Assembly (NCBI GenBank): GCA_016218405.1
Contig: JACREE010000083.1
Coordinates: forward strand, 1-46,196
Origin: Gammaproteobacteria bacterium
GTDB taxonomy: Bacteria; Pseudomonadota; Gammaproteobacteria; HIGHO2-12-38-15
Direction: 5' to 3'
DNA: 46,196 nt
This document shows positions 25,835 through 34,568 of the stretch, piece after piece. The first letter of the stretch is position 1. Each line of letters opens with the position of its first letter. A program made the translations under genes and the position numbers. The notes below the pieces were generated by a model. It did no database searches. It had not been told where the DNA came from and worked only from the letters and a program-made list of their open reading frames with translations.

Positions 25835-26707
25835 TTATATTGAAGGGGTGTCGTGGGTAGCTATTCTAAAGTTGGGTGTATGTGCGCTGACGCAATAGGT
25901 TCCGCCAATCCATACGGTGCTATCTTCCCCGGGCTCAACTTGAATGATGCCCGAGGTATTACAAAAATAACCTTGTTCAACTTTGAGAGGATTTTTTTCG
26001 TTTAAATAGGTGTAGATGGCGCCCGCTGCCATCCCACACAAAGGGTCTTCTAGGTATCCGTAAAGTGGGGCAAATTCGCGGGTGTGAATTTGATTGGAAG
26101 CATGCAGGGTTTGTTTTGTAAATATTGAAATGCCCGTGACATTAAGTTGATGACAAATGCTCGTATAGTTTTCTTGCGTAGGTTTGAGGTGACGCAAATC
26201 ATCCAGAGATCGCACTTCTATTATTAATTCACGGTCATCAAAAATTTTTACGATGCCGGGCGTCTCTACAATTTGGGCAGCAGAGAGTGGCATGAGAGAC
26301 AGTGTGGCTGTGTCAAGTGGGGTTTGTGAAACAAGTTGGTAGCTGGGGACATGAACAAGGATGCTGTTGCTTCGTAAATGGCATAATAATGTTGCGTTTT
26401 TGGTTTCCACACGAATAAATTCTTTGGAGATGTCACCGCGCATCTGCGCGACAGCCAGTGCAGCAAGTGTTGCATGTATGCACATGCCTACTTCGGCATT
26501 AGGTGTAAACCACCGAATACGTAGATCTGCGCAAGCTGACGGTAAAATAAATGCGGATTCTGACGCTCCAATTTGTTCTGCTATCTTCTGCATGTCTGTT
26601 TCAGAGAGGGTTTCCGCAGCTGGAATTACGCCTGCAAGATTACCTTGTGTGGGGTTTTCAGAAAAAGATTTTATTTGATATAAGTCAATGTTTATATTTT
26701 TTGTCAT
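25835..26707 (-). CDS. PhzF-family isomerase/epimerase-like protein
   Basis: The 290-residue protein has the two-domain diaminopimelate epimerase-like fold of the PhzF family. Visible are YQIKSFSENPTQGNLAGVI at the start, the catalytic Glu50 in GASESAFI, the strand RWFTPNAEVGMCIHATLAA (usually EVDLCGHAT) and REFAPLYGYLEDPLCGMAAG in the second domain. PhzF itself acts in phenazine synthesis, but most members are stand-alone and of unknown substrate; no phenazine genes are nearby. It is 17 bases upstream of the SleB-like gene on the same strand. The Gly-Met and Ile changes in the CGHAT motif suggest a divergent subfamily. Confidence 0.85.
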   Translation of the reverse strand: MTKNINIDLYQIKSFSENPTQGNLAGVIPAAETLSETDMQKIAEQIGASESAFILPSACADLRIRWFTPNAEVGMCIHATLAALAVAQMRGDISKEFIRVETKNATLLCHLRSNSILVHVPSYQLVSQTPLDTATLSLMPLSAAQIVETPGIVKIFDDRELIIEVRSLDDLRHLKPTQENYTSICHQLNVTGISIFTKQTLHASNQIHTREFAPLYGYLEDPLCGMAAGAIYTYLNEKNPLKVEQGYFCNTSGIIQVEPGEDSTVWIGGTYCVSAHTPNFRIATHDTPSI

Positions 26708-26712
26708 GGTGA

Positions 26713-26874
26713 AATTTCCATTATACTAACTGGAAAACCAGCTGTGGCAATACGGCAAAGAACGCGGATTTTAATCCAGATCATTATATTTTCTACAACT
26801 TTATTCATCCAACCCCCTCTGCTTATAATGTAATCGAACAAGCGATGATGGATGATGCAAGGGAGTGTAAATAG
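26713..26874 (+). pseudogene. C-terminal fragment of a GDSL/SGNH lipase
   Basis: A plus-strand frame between stops reads TSCGN, then NPDHYIFYNFIHPTPSAYNV and ends DDARECK before TAG. The pattern NPDxYxFYDxxHPT carries the catalytic Asp and His end of GDSL lipases (here Asp is Asn). Nothing upstream in frame encodes the Ser block, because the PhzF-family gene begins there on the other strand. The fragment shows that a longer gene was cut by rearrangement. Confidence 0.65.
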
Positions 26875-26960
26875 TGACTCTGGCAAGCTGTACCTGGTAA
26901 TTTTTTCCAGGCAAAAATTAAAAAGTGCCTAAAGCAATCTACAGTGGTTTTATTTTAACA

Positions 26961-27473
26961 TTAGTTCATCTCGGTTTGCAAAAGGTTTAATTCTTTACCT
27001 GTCCACAGATAATAATAAACTCCAGGCACTGCTCCAAAACCTTGAGAGCCTATGGCAACAAATAAATTGCTATTTTTCCAGTAATAATACCCAAGCCGTC
27101 CCTTGTATTTTGGGTGATCAATGGGTGCAGATGTCATGCCAAAATCAGGGAACCAAACTTTCCCCGTTTGAGCATTAATGATAGCAAACGATCTACAGTC
27201 AATACCGCATCCCCAAGTAGCAACGATCATGTTTCCAGCAAAATTAGGCGGCTGTTTTGCAGCGTTTTTAAGCACGGTGCGGAATCGTCTCTCCTCAACT
27301 TTTTGTTTTTCGGGGAAGGCGAGGTAGAGGGTGAGTTTCCAGGGACAATATTTTTTTGTATGAGGTGATTTGCCAAGGTTGTGTTCAGTCAATCGACGTT
27401 TTAAATCGTTGGTGCAGCCAGTGTAAATTTGATTTGGATGGGAGAGACTTTGTAGTTTGTAGACGTAGTGCAT
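26961..27473 (-). CDS. Chimeric protein: GIY-YIG domain joined to the end of a secreted hypothetical protein
   Basis: Residues 1-60 are a GIY-YIG nuclease-like half (MHYVYKLQSLSHPNQIYTGC, then KYCPWKLTLYLAFPEKQK). From about residue 62 (RRFRTVLKNAAKQPPNFAGN) the sequence switches to another family: GNMIVATWGCGIDCRSFAII and NAQTGKVWFPDF, with the end YYYLWTGKELNLL. That family is normally exported and has its own signal peptide, lost here. GIY-YIG proteins normally end with LKxGSGRxFA at this point, which is also lost. The switch coincides with the end of an 88-bp block shared with the remnant at 25153-25368. Its function is doubtful; it is probably a fusion pseudogene. Confidence 0.7.
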   Translation of the reverse strand: MHYVYKLQSLSHPNQIYTGCTNDLKRRLTEHNLGKSPHTKKYCPWKLTLYLAFPEKQKVEERRFRTVLKNAAKQPPNFAGNMIVATWGCGIDCRSFAIINAQTGKVWFPDFGMTSAPIDHPKYKGRLGYYYWKNSNLFVAIGSQGFGAVPGVYYYLWTGKELNLLQTEMN

Positions 27474-27520
27474 GGTGGTGTTCCTTTTTTATTTTTATTA
27501 TTTAGTTGGGTCGGTTAGAA

Positions 27521-27634
27521 GTCCGCCTTCGCGCTACGCGCTACGGCGGATCATCCGCCTCGAGATTTGAGGATGTTGGGAGTGCGGTGATCTTTTCTGG
27601 CGGGCGAAGTCCGCCGTAGCGTAGCGAAGGCGGA
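27521..27634. repeat. Pair of inverted palindromic repeats beside tRNA-Asn
   Basis: TCCGCCTTCGC...CTACGGCGGA at 27522-27550 and its inverted near copy TCCGCCGTAGC...GAAGGCGGA at 27610-27634 each fold into a GC-rich hairpin. The second ends directly at the CCA end of the tRNA-Asn gene. They resemble dispersed extragenic palindromes, and their GC content stands out from the AT-rich surroundings. Confidence 0.75.
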
Positions 27635-27710
27635 TGGCTCCCCGGACTGGACTCGAACCAGTGACCCAATGATTAACAGTCATTTGCTCTACCGACTGAG
27701 CTACCGGGGA
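27635..27710 (-). tRNA. tRNA-Asn (anticodon GTT), CCA encoded
   Basis: The 76-base gene folds as a standard cloverleaf: acceptor TCCCCGG/CCGGGGA, D stem GCTC/GAGC, anticodon loop CTGTTAA giving GTT, and T arm ACTGG-TTCGAGT-CCAGT. The discriminator is G and CCA is encoded in the DNA. Its 3' end faces the degraded accessory region, with a palindromic repeat directly at the CCA. Confidence 0.97.
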
Positions 27711-27779
27711 ATAAGAACGTGCATATCCTACTCATCCGAGCTGCCAAGGTCAAGATAGAAATTGAAGTGGAGCTAAGCC

Positions 27780-27810
27780 ACAAGACACGCAACATGTTTG
27801 CGTGTCTTGT
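27780..27810 (-). terminator. Hairpin downstream of the small acidic/basic protein gene
   Basis: ACAAGACACGCAA (27780-27792) and its exact complement (27798-27810) make a 13-bp stem with a five-base loop, 12 bases after the stop of the 84-residue gene. There is no long T-run, so it may stabilise RNA ends rather than terminate alone. Confidence 0.6.
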
Positions 27811-27821
27811 CTGAGGGGAAA

Positions 27822-28076
27822 TCAGAAAGTATCTTTGTTGGAGCGTTTGCCGCGTGTTTGGCTGTTCAGGTTAACAAATTCTCGATCGTACAAATAATCG
27901 ATTTGTTTGCGTAGTGATTGTGCTTGTCGCTTTTCTTCCAAGGCATCTAGTCGGGCTTTGCGGCGTTGCTTTTCTTCCAGAGACTCTCTGTTATCCTCAA
28001 AAATATCAATTTCACCAAGGAATTCTTCATCATAAAAGGGTTGTATCGCGTCGCTTCCTGAGTGGGATGGTCTCAT
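27822..28076 (-). CDS. Small charged helical protein, function unknown
   Basis: The 84-residue protein has an acidic N-terminal part (EEFLGEIDIFEDNRE) and a strongly charged helix (EEKQRRKARLDALEEKRQAQ), followed by QIDYLYDREF. It faintly recalls the small PA3496-type proteins of gammaproteobacteria, with an arginine/lysine-rich helix, but I cannot confirm that. No membrane segment or signal is seen. It is followed by a hairpin, which supports it as a real transcription unit. Confidence 0.6.
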   Translation of the reverse strand: MRPSHSGSDAIQPFYDEEFLGEIDIFEDNRESLEEKQRRKARLDALEEKRQAQSLRKQIDYLYDREFVNLNSQTRGKRSNKDTF

Positions 28077-28176
28077 GATTTTGCCTCCGTAGTTTGTCCT
28101 GGGTATGTTTACAGTGTAGCTGCCCCAGGAGGGAGGCAGAGAAGAAGTGCGGATATCTTACAAGCTTGAGGGGGGA

Positions 28177-29922
28177 TCACAGCTGTGGCAGGGTGGGAGT
28201 GGCATCAAATTGGTCAATTATTAGCTGAACTTTGCGCAATCCTCGATACTCATTGATGTCTAATCGATACACCGCATGGATGGTATTTGCTTGATAATTG
28301 GGCCATTGCTCTCTGTCCACTGAAAAGGCGATGGCGTCGAGTATTGTGCTGTGTCCAGGAAGACTCAGGCGCATTTTGAGGTGTTTGTCGGCTAGGAGGG
28401 TTTGCTGAAGTAATTGAAAGTGGTTATCAAACAGGGGTTCAGGAAAGGCGGTTCCCCAAGGGCCCGACTGACGTAAAAGCGTGGCAAGCTCGAGAGAAAT
28501 ATCGGTTAATTGGAGTTCGCCGTCTGTTAATACCTGTGCTTTGAGTATATCGGGTGTGCTGTATTTTTCGATGGCGGCATTAAAGACACGAGCAAAACGT
28601 GAAAAATGTGTTTGTTTAAGAGAGAGCCCTGCTGCCATGGCATGACCGCCAAATTTTTCAAGTAAGTCAGGGTGACGTGTGGCGATATAATCCAATATGT
28701 CGCGAATATGGATGCCAGGGATAGAGCGAGCAGACCCTTTTAATTCTGTATCTGAAACTTTGGCAAAGGCAATCACAGGGCGGTGTAGTTTTTCTTTGAT
28801 GCGCCCCGCTAAAATACCGATGACGCCTTGATGCCATTTTTCATCAAACAAACAAATGCCCGCGGGTAATTGTGCGTTGATAGTGTGGAAAGAATCATAA
28901 GACAAATTACGCCACGCTTCTTGTTGCATTTGTGTTTCAATGGTACGCCGCTCTTGATTCAAATTATTGAGTTGAGTGGCAATACGACGTGCCTCCTCTA
29001 AATCATCTGTGAGCAAGCAATGAATGCCCAGCGACATATCGTCGAGTCGTCCCGCTGCATTCAAGCGAGGCGCCAGCGCGTAAGCTAAATCTGTTGCGCT
29101 GATTTGTTCGGGTTGTCGTCCTGCCACTTCCAGTAAGGCTAAAAGCCCCGGGCAACAGTGTTTGGCTTGAATGCGCTTGATGCCTTGATGCACAAAAATA
29201 CGATTATTTTGATCGAAAGGGACAACGTCGGCGACTGTCCCGAGTGCGACCAAATCGAGTAATTCAGCCAAATTGGGTTCGGGTAGTGTCTCATTGAAGT
29301 GATGATGGGCGCGCAAACTGGCTCGGAGCGCAAGCATGACATAAAAAATAACACCGCAACCTGCCATGGCTTTGCTTGGGAAGGTGTCTTCTGGGAGGTT
29401 GGGATTCACGATCACATCGGCGGCGGGCAGGGTGGGGCCAGGTAAATGGTGATCGGTAATTAATACTTGTATGCCTTTTGCTTTTGCTGTTTCTACGCCC
29501 CTATGACTGGCGATACCGTTATCCACTGTGATGATCAGCTGAGGGGAAAAATGCGCAGCAGCGTCGACAATTTCAGGTGTGAGCCCATACCCATAGGTAA
29601 AGCGATTAGGGACCAGAAAATTCACTGATTGAAACCCAAGGCTTTTTAGTGCGCGTAGTGCGATGGTTGTGGCGGTGGCGCCATCTGCATCGAAATCGCC
29701 AATCACCAATACCCGTTTTTGTTCTAACCAGGCTTGATACAGGAGGGCGCTAGCGTGATCGATGTTGGATAAAGTCTGCCAAGGATGCAGTTGTGCCAAG
29801 CCCGTTTCTAATTCTGAAGGGTGATTGACGCCGCGTCCTTGATAGACGCGCTGGAGAAGGTGATGCAGCGTTGCGTCCACAATTTGTCCAGTGCGGGGGC
29901 GCTGGATAATGGTTCTTTGCAC
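28177..29922 (-). CDS. recJ: Single-stranded-DNA-specific exonuclease RecJ
   Basis: RecJ degrades single-stranded DNA 5' to 3' in recombination and mismatch repair. The 581-residue protein (E. coli about 577) shows the DHH phosphoesterase motifs: IGDFDADGATATTIA, ITVDNGIAS, VLITDHHLPGP with Asp-His-His, and LVALGTVADVVPF. The DHHA1 part has RLNAAGRLDD and FGGHAMAAGLSL. The C-terminal OB-like domain is present. It is transcribed away from fmdB, sharing a 111-base intergenic region. Confidence 0.96.
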   Translation of the reverse strand: MQRTIIQRPRTGQIVDATLHHLLQRVYQGRGVNHPSELETGLAQLHPWQTLSNIDHASALLYQAWLEQKRVLVIGDFDADGATATTIALRALKSLGFQSVNFLVPNRFTYGYGLTPEIVDAAAHFSPQLIITVDNGIASHRGVETAKAKGIQVLITDHHLPGPTLPAADVIVNPNLPEDTFPSKAMAGCGVIFYVMLALRASLRAHHHFNETLPEPNLAELLDLVALGTVADVVPFDQNNRIFVHQGIKRIQAKHCCPGLLALLEVAGRQPEQISATDLAYALAPRLNAAGRLDDMSLGIHCLLTDDLEEARRIATQLNNLNQERRTIETQMQQEAWRNLSYDSFHTINAQLPAGICLFDEKWHQGVIGILAGRIKEKLHRPVIAFAKVSDTELKGSARSIPGIHIRDILDYIATRHPDLLEKFGGHAMAAGLSLKQTHFSRFARVFNAAIEKYSTPDILKAQVLTDGELQLTDISLELATLLRQSGPWGTAFPEPLFDNHFQLLQQTLLADKHLKMRLSLPGHSTILDAIAFSVDREQWPNYQANTIHAVYRLDINEYRGLRKVQLIIDQFDATPTLPQL

Positions 29923-29948
29923 AGCGTGTCCTTATGAAGGAAGAAAAC

Positions 29949-29977
29949 TTAAGTTTTATCTCTTGTTTTGCTATAAT
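29949..29977 (+). promoter_or_regulatory. Promoter of the fmdB-DUF502-aspS operon
   Basis: TTAAGT (29949-29954) and a perfect TATAAT (29972-29977) are 17 bases apart. The predicted start lies near 29984, just before a perfect palindrome and the fmdB ribosome site. It is the only strong promoter seen ahead of the run of plus-strand genes. Confidence 0.6.
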
Positions 29978-29994
29978 TTTTGGTTTTGTGGTTT

Positions 29995-30016
29995 ATCTCT
30001 CCTGCGCAGGAGAGAT
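29995..30016. promoter_or_regulatory. Perfect 22-bp palindrome in the fmdB leader
   Basis: ATCTCTCCTGC is followed directly by its exact complement, giving an uninterrupted 22-bp dyad. It lies between the predicted transcription start and the ribosome site GGAG at 30025. It could be an operator for a dimeric regulator or an RNA hairpin; without a loop, the DNA-binding role seems more likely. Confidence 0.5.
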
Positions 30017-30033
30017 TGGTTCGCGGAGTCATT

Positions 30034-30339
30034 ATGCCTTTTTATGAATATCAATGTAAAACATGTCAGCATCATTTTGAGGCAATGCAAAAAATAGCAG
30101 ATGCGGCATTAACTGTTTGTCCTCACTGTCAAAAACCCGATTTAGAAAAATTAATTTCCTCGCCTTCCTTTCAATTAAAAGGAGAGGGGTGGTATGTGAC
30201 TGATTTTAAGAATAAAAACAAAAATACCACAGAGAAAAAATCTGCTGAAACAGAAACAGCTCAGCCTCAGGAAAAAGCAACTCAGCCACAAGAAAAAACA
30301 ACTCACACCACGACCACATCGTCAGGGGATGAAAAATGA
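30034..30339 (+). CDS. fmdB: FmdB-family zinc ribbon protein
   Basis: The first 45 residues are the FmdB zinc ribbon (MPFYEYQCKTCQHHFEAMQK, then CPHC), with paired CxxC motifs to bind zinc. The second half is a low-complexity tail rich in Lys, Thr, Gln and Glu. Named after a regulator of formamidase in Methylophilus, the family is mostly of unknown function. The ATG at 30034 is chosen for its GGAG eight bases earlier; an upstream GTG/TTG frame adds residues from the leader palindrome. It overlaps the next gene by ATGA and heads the aspS operon, a common arrangement in gammaproteobacteria. Confidence 0.88.
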   Translation: MPFYEYQCKTCQHHFEAMQKIADAALTVCPHCQKPDLEKLISSPSFQLKGEGWYVTDFKNKNKNTTEKKSAETETAQPQEKATQPQEKTTHTTTTSSGDEK

Positions 30340-30950
30340 AGTTAATCAGACGCTATTTAATTGCAGGTTTGTTGGTGTGGTTGCCCTTGTGGATTACTTT
30401 GCTCATCATTAAGTTTGTGGTGGAGTTACTCGATAATAGCCTGTCTTTATTGCCCTTTGCCTATCGGCCCGAAGCTTTGTTGGGTGTAAAAATCCCTGGG
30501 TTTGGTGTCATCCTCTCCTTGCTGGTATTGGTCATTACTGGATTTTTGGTGACTAACTTTGTGGGCAAGTGGTTGGTGAATATATGGGAAAGTATTTTGG
30601 CGCGCATTCCCTTGGTTCGTACTATTTATGCGGGTGCAAAGAAAATTTTAGAAACATTATTTTCACCCACAGGACAATCTTTCCGAAAAGTATTATTGGT
30701 GGAATACCCGCGTGCAGGGTTATACAGCATCGCATTTCAAACGGGTAATGGTTCGCCTCGGTTGAATGCTGAAATGAATAAAGAGTTTGTGACTATTTTT
30801 ATTCCTACGACACCTAATCCCACGTCAGGATTTTTAATGTTAGTGCCCAAGGAAGATGTTGTTGAATTAAACATGACGGTGGATGAAGCATTAAAATTTG
30901 TTATTTCACTTGGGGTGTTACAACCTTTTAAAAAACTCAATCAGGATTAA
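30336..30950 (+). CDS. DUF502 family inner membrane protein
   Basis: The 204-residue protein has two hydrophobic helices near the N-terminus ([39 protein letters not shown]) and the DUF502 signature around [19 protein letters not shown], followed by a soluble part with [19 protein letters not shown] and [15 protein letters not shown]. The family's function is unknown. It overlaps fmdB and lies five bases before aspS, so it is cotranscribed with both. Confidence 0.9.
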   Translation: MKLIRRYLIAGLLVWLPLWITLLIIKFVVELLDNSLSLLPFAYRPEALLGVKIPGFGVILSLLVLVITGFLVTNFVGKWLVNIWESILARIPLVRTIYAGAKKILETLFSPTGQSFRKVLLVEYPRAGLYSIAFQTGNGSPRLNAEMNKEFVTIFIPTTPNPTSGFLMLVPKEDVVELNMTVDEALKFVISLGVLQPFKKLNQD

Positions 30951-30955
30951 GTCTC

Positions 30956-32749
30956 ATGCGCACTCATTATTGCGGTCAAGTATCAGAAGCATTGTTAGAT
31001 AAAACGATTACGCTGTGTGGATGGGTGGCTAACCGCCGTGATCATGGTGGTGTAATTTTTGTTGATTTGCGTGACCGCGAGGGCATTGTGCAAATTGTTT
31101 TTAACCCCACCCAAAAACAAAATTTTGAGTTAGCGAATCAAATTCGTCATGAATATGTATTAAAAGTCGTGGGTGTCGTGAGAAAACGTCCGGCAGGCAC
31201 AGAAAATCTTCAGCGAAAAACGGGGAAAATAGAAGTGGACGTCACTGAACTGACGATCCTTAACCGAGCGGATCCCCTGCCTTTTTCAGTGGATGAATAC
31301 GCCGATAAAGTGTCTGAAGAAGTGCGATTAAAATACCGCGTATTAGATTTGCGTCGTCCTGATATGCAAGCGCGTTTTCAATTTCGTGCCAAAGCCACCC
31401 ATCTTATTCGAAACTATTTTGATAAAAATGGTTTTTTAGATATCGAAACACCGATCTTAACAAAAGCCACACCTGAAGGTGCGCGCGATTATTTAGTGCC
31501 TAGCCGTACGCAGCCGGGTCATTTTTTTGCGCTACCTCAATCACCCCAACTCTTTAAACAATTGTTAATGGTGGGAGGTATGGATCGCTACTACCAAATT
31601 GCACGTTGTTTTCGCGATGAAGATTTGCGCGCTGATCGTCAACCTGAATTTACACAATTAGACGTAGAGGCTTCTTTCATCGACGAAGAATTTATGTATG
31701 AATTGCTAGAAGGTTTGATGAAAACCTTATTCAAAGAATTGTTGCAAGTTGAATTGCCTGATACTTTTCCACGCATGACCTATCGAGAAGCCATGTTGCG
31801 TTACGGCAGTGATAAACCTGATTTGCGTATCCCCCTTGAATTGGTTGAAATCAGTGATCTGGTTAAACAATCGGAATTTCATGTGTTCGCACATCCTGCT
31901 AATGATCCAGAAGGGCGTGTTGCCGCCTTACGAATCCCGCAGGGGGGTGAGAAATTATCACGAAAAGAAATTGATGACTACACTCATTTCGTTAAACAAT
32001 ATAAAGCCAAGGGTTTGGCTTACATAAAAGTAAATGATGTAGAAAAAGGGGTGGAAGGGTTGCAATCACCCATTGTGAAATTTTTAAAAGAAGATGTCTT
32101 GCAAGCGATTCTCAAGGCAACGGGCGCGCAAAATGGAGATATTATTTTCTTTGGTGCGGATAAATCAAAAATCGTCAGTGATACTTTGGGTGCGCTGAGG
32201 GTGAAAATCGCTCACGATCTGGGTTTGGTGCAAGAGGGGTGGCGCTTTCTGTGGGTAGTGGATTTTCCGATGTTTGAATATGATGAAGACGCAAAACGTT
32301 GGGTTGCGCTCCATCATCCATTCACAGCGCCTCATGTGAATGCCTTAGAAACTTTAGAAAAAAATCCGGGAGCCTGTTTGTCACGCGCATATGACATTGT
32401 TTTAAATGGAACAGAGTTGGGTGGAGGATCCATTCGTATTCATGATGCTGCGTTGCAGCAATCAGTGTTTGATTTGTTGGGGATAGAAAAAGAACAAGCA
32501 TGCGCGAAATTTGGTTTTCTATTAGATGCGTTGCGATTGGGTTCTCCTCCTATGGGTGGGATTGCATTGGGTATTGATCGTATGATGATGCTCATGAGTG
32601 GTGCGCAATCTATTCGTGAAGTGATTGCTTTTCCCAAAACACAAACAGCAACCTGCCCACTCACCAATGCGCCCTCTGAAGTGGATGAAGCGCAACTGAA
32701 AGAATTAAGCGTGGCAGTGAAAAAGCAGCCAAAAGATAGAAAGGAATAA
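30956..32749 (+). CDS. aspS: Aspartyl-tRNA synthetase
   Basis: It charges tRNA-Asp (and possibly tRNA-Asn) with aspartate. The 597-residue bacterial-type class II enzyme has an N-terminal OB anticodon-binding domain ([20 protein letters not shown]), motif 2 [20 protein letters not shown], a GAD insertion domain and motif 3 [13 protein letters not shown]. Whether it is discriminating or non-discriminating cannot be told here, because gatCAB and asnS are outside the window. Confidence 0.97.
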   Translation: MRTHYCGQVSEALLDKTITLCGWVANRRDHGGVIFVDLRDREGIVQIVFNPTQKQNFELANQIRHEYVLKVVGVVRKRPAGTENLQRKTGKIEVDVTELTILNRADPLPFSVDEYADKVSEEVRLKYRVLDLRRPDMQARFQFRAKATHLIRNYFDKNGFLDIETPILTKATPEGARDYLVPSRTQPGHFFALPQSPQLFKQLLMVGGMDRYYQIARCFRDEDLRADRQPEFTQLDVEASFIDEEFMYELLEGLMKTLFKELLQVELPDTFPRMTYREAMLRYGSDKPDLRIPLELVEISDLVKQSEFHVFAHPANDPEGRVAALRIPQGGEKLSRKEIDDYTHFVKQYKAKGLAYIKVNDVEKGVEGLQSPIVKFLKEDVLQAILKATGAQNGDIIFFGADKSKIVSDTLGALRVKIAHDLGLVQEGWRFLWVVDFPMFEYDEDAKRWVALHHPFTAPHVNALETLEKNPGACLSRAYDIVLNGTELGGGSIRIHDAALQQSVFDLLGIEKEQACAKFGFLLDALRLGSPPMGGIALGIDRMMMLMSGAQSIREVIAFPKTQTATCPLTNAPSEVDEAQLKELSVAVKKQPKDRKE

Positions 32750-32760
32750 TGGGGTGAGAT

Positions 32761-33471
32761 ATGGCAGGTCATAGTAAATGGGCAAACATTCAACACAGGA
32801 AAAACGCTCAAGATGCAAGGCGTGGGAAATTATTTACAAAATTGATTCGTGAAATCACTGTGTCTGCGGGTATGGGGGGCGGTGACCCTAGCACCAACCC
32901 TCGTTTACGTGCAGCTATTGACAAAGCCTTAACGAACAACATGACGCGTGACACCATTGATCGTGCTATTAAACGAGGGGCGGGTGGTTTAGAAGGGAAA
33001 GATTTAGAAACAGTGCGTTACGAAGGTTATGGGCCAGGTGGTGTGGCTATCTTAGTTGAAACGCTGACCAATAATCGTAATCGTACAGTAGGTGAAGTGC
33101 GTCATGCTTTCACAAAGTGTGGAGGTAACTTAGGTACAGATGGTTCTGTGGCTTATTTATTTACGCGTTGTGGGACCCTCACCTTCGAACCGGGTGCGCC
33201 TGCAGAACGTATTTTAGAAATTGCGCTGGAAGCTGGTGCACAAGATATGCGTGAACATGAAGATGGTTCGATGGATGTGGTGGTGGAGCCTGCGCAATTT
33301 GATGCTGTTAAAACGGCATTTGAAAAAGCAAAATTGGCTTTTGTGCAAGCAGAAATAACGATGTTGCCTGCAACTGAAGCTATACTCGATGAAGAAACAG
33401 AAGAAAAAGTGGTGAAATTGGTAGATATGCTAGAAGATTTAGATGATGTACAGGAAGTTTATCGGACGTAA
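32761..33471 (+). CDS. yebC: YebC/PmpR-TACO1 family protein
   Basis: The 236-residue protein starts with the family hallmark [20 protein letters not shown] and contains [18 protein letters not shown] and [14 protein letters not shown]. Members were annotated as transcriptional regulators; the mitochondrial relative TACO1 and recent bacterial work point to a role in translation of difficult sequences. It lies 11 bases after aspS and just upstream of ruvC, the usual gammaproteobacterial order. Confidence 0.95.
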   Translation: MAGHSKWANIQHRKNAQDARRGKLFTKLIREITVSAGMGGGDPSTNPRLRAAIDKALTNNMTRDTIDRAIKRGAGGLEGKDLETVRYEGYGPGGVAILVETLTNNRNRTVGEVRHAFTKCGGNLGTDGSVAYLFTRCGTLTFEPGAPAERILEIALEAGAQDMREHEDGSMDVVVEPAQFDAVKTAFEKAKLAFVQAEITMLPATEAILDEETEEKVVKLVDMLEDLDDVQEVYRT

Positions 33472-33489
33472 AAACACACAGAGGGATAG

Positions 33490-33978
33490 TTGACTATCAT
33501 CTTAGGGATTGATCCAGGTTCACGCATCACGGGTTACGGCGTGGTGGATCTTCAAGGCAATAAAACCACTTATCTTGGCTGTGGTTGTGTGCGTGTCACG
33601 GATTTAGGGTTGGCTGCTCGTTTAAATCAAATTTTTACTGCACTTCAATCTGTCATCCAGCAATTTCAACCGCATGAAGTTGCAGTTGAGCAAGTTTTTT
33701 TACATCAAAATCCCAGTGTAGCCTTGAAATTAGGTCAGGCGAGGGGCGCTGCAATCGTGGCTGCTTCACAACACACTCTTTCTTTAACAGAATATTCGCC
33801 ACGTGAAATAAAACAAGCGGTGGTGGGATTTGGTGCAGCCAAAAAAGAACAAGTGCAAGAAATGGTGCGTATCTTATTAAATTTAAACAAACGTCCTGTG
33901 GTGGATGCAGCGGATGCCTTGGCGGTTGCGTTGTGTCATGCACATTCACGCAAGCATAAATTAAGAGAGGAACTATGA
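33490..33978 (+). CDS. ruvC: Holliday junction resolvase RuvC
   Basis: RuvC cuts Holliday junctions released by RuvAB. The 162-residue protein shows [17 protein letters not shown] with the first catalytic Asp, [21 protein letters not shown] with the Glu, and the end motif [14 protein letters not shown] with two Asp. The start is TTG at 33490: a TAG stop is the codon just before it, and GAGGGA lies upstream, so no ATG or GTG alternative exists. It overlaps ruvA by ATGA. Confidence 0.96.
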   Translation: MTIILGIDPGSRITGYGVVDLQGNKTTYLGCGCVRVTDLGLAARLNQIFTALQSVIQQFQPHEVAVEQVFLHQNPSVALKLGQARGAAIVAASQHTLSLTEYSPREIKQAVVGFGAAKKEQVQEMVRILLNLNKRPVVDAADALAVALCHAHSRKHKLREEL

Positions 33979-34568
33979 TCGGCGCCTTGCGAGGGATTTT
34001 ATCTGAAAAACAAGCACCGCATGTATTAATTGAAACAGCCAATGGGGTGAGTTACGAATTACAAGCTTCCATGGCGACGTTTTATCGGTTACCTGCGGTG
34101 GGTGAAGCTGTGGTGTTGCATACACATCTGATTGTGCGTGAAGACGCTCAGTTGTTATTCGGATTTTTTATGCGAGAAGAGCGTACCTTGTTTCGTACCC
34201 TCATTAAAGTCAATGGCATTGGCCCTAAAGTAGCACTAGCAATTTTATCGAGCATTGAACCTGATGCGTTTGTTCGTTGCATCATGGATCAAGACAGCCT
34301 CAGTCTGACCAAAATACCGGGCATTGGTAGAAAAACAGCAGAAAGATTAGTGATCGAAATGAAAGATCGTTGTGCTGAGTGGGAGACGAGCGGAGCGAAA
34401 CATTTTATCTCAACACAATCCGGAGTGATGAATGATGCCTTAGGTGCTTTGATTGCTTTGGGATATAAACCCCAAGAAGCTTCGCGCGCCTTATCCCAAG
34501 TAAAACAAGAAGGTTTGAAAGCAGAAGACTTGATTCGTTTAGCATTGAGGGGGATGGTGCCATGTTAG
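33975..34568 (+). CDS. ruvA: Holliday junction branch migration protein RuvA
   Basis: RuvA binds four-way junctions and loads RuvB. The 197-residue protein has the N-terminal OB fold ([20 protein letters not shown]), helix-hairpin-helix motifs ([35 protein letters not shown]) and a C-terminal domain III ([20 protein letters not shown]) that contacts RuvB. Overlaps with both ruvC and ruvB indicate coupled translation. Confidence 0.96.
   Translation: MIGALRGILSEKQAPHVLIETANGVSYELQASMATFYRLPAVGEAVVLHTHLIVREDAQLLFGFFMREERTLFRTLIKVNGIGPKVALAILSSIEPDAFVRCIMDQDSLSLTKIPGIGRKTAERLVIEMKDRCAEWETSGAKHFISTQSGVMNDALGALIALGYKPQEASRALSQVKQEGLKAEDLIRLALRGMVPC

Noticed and set aside
26704-26886. 60-residue minus-strand frame upstream of the PhzF-family gene
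   Set aside because: It lies antisense to the GDSL-lipase fragment and has no domain or ribosome site.
32440-32811. 123-residue minus-strand frame over the aspS end and yebC start
   Set aside because: Fully antisense to two conserved genes; no independent support.
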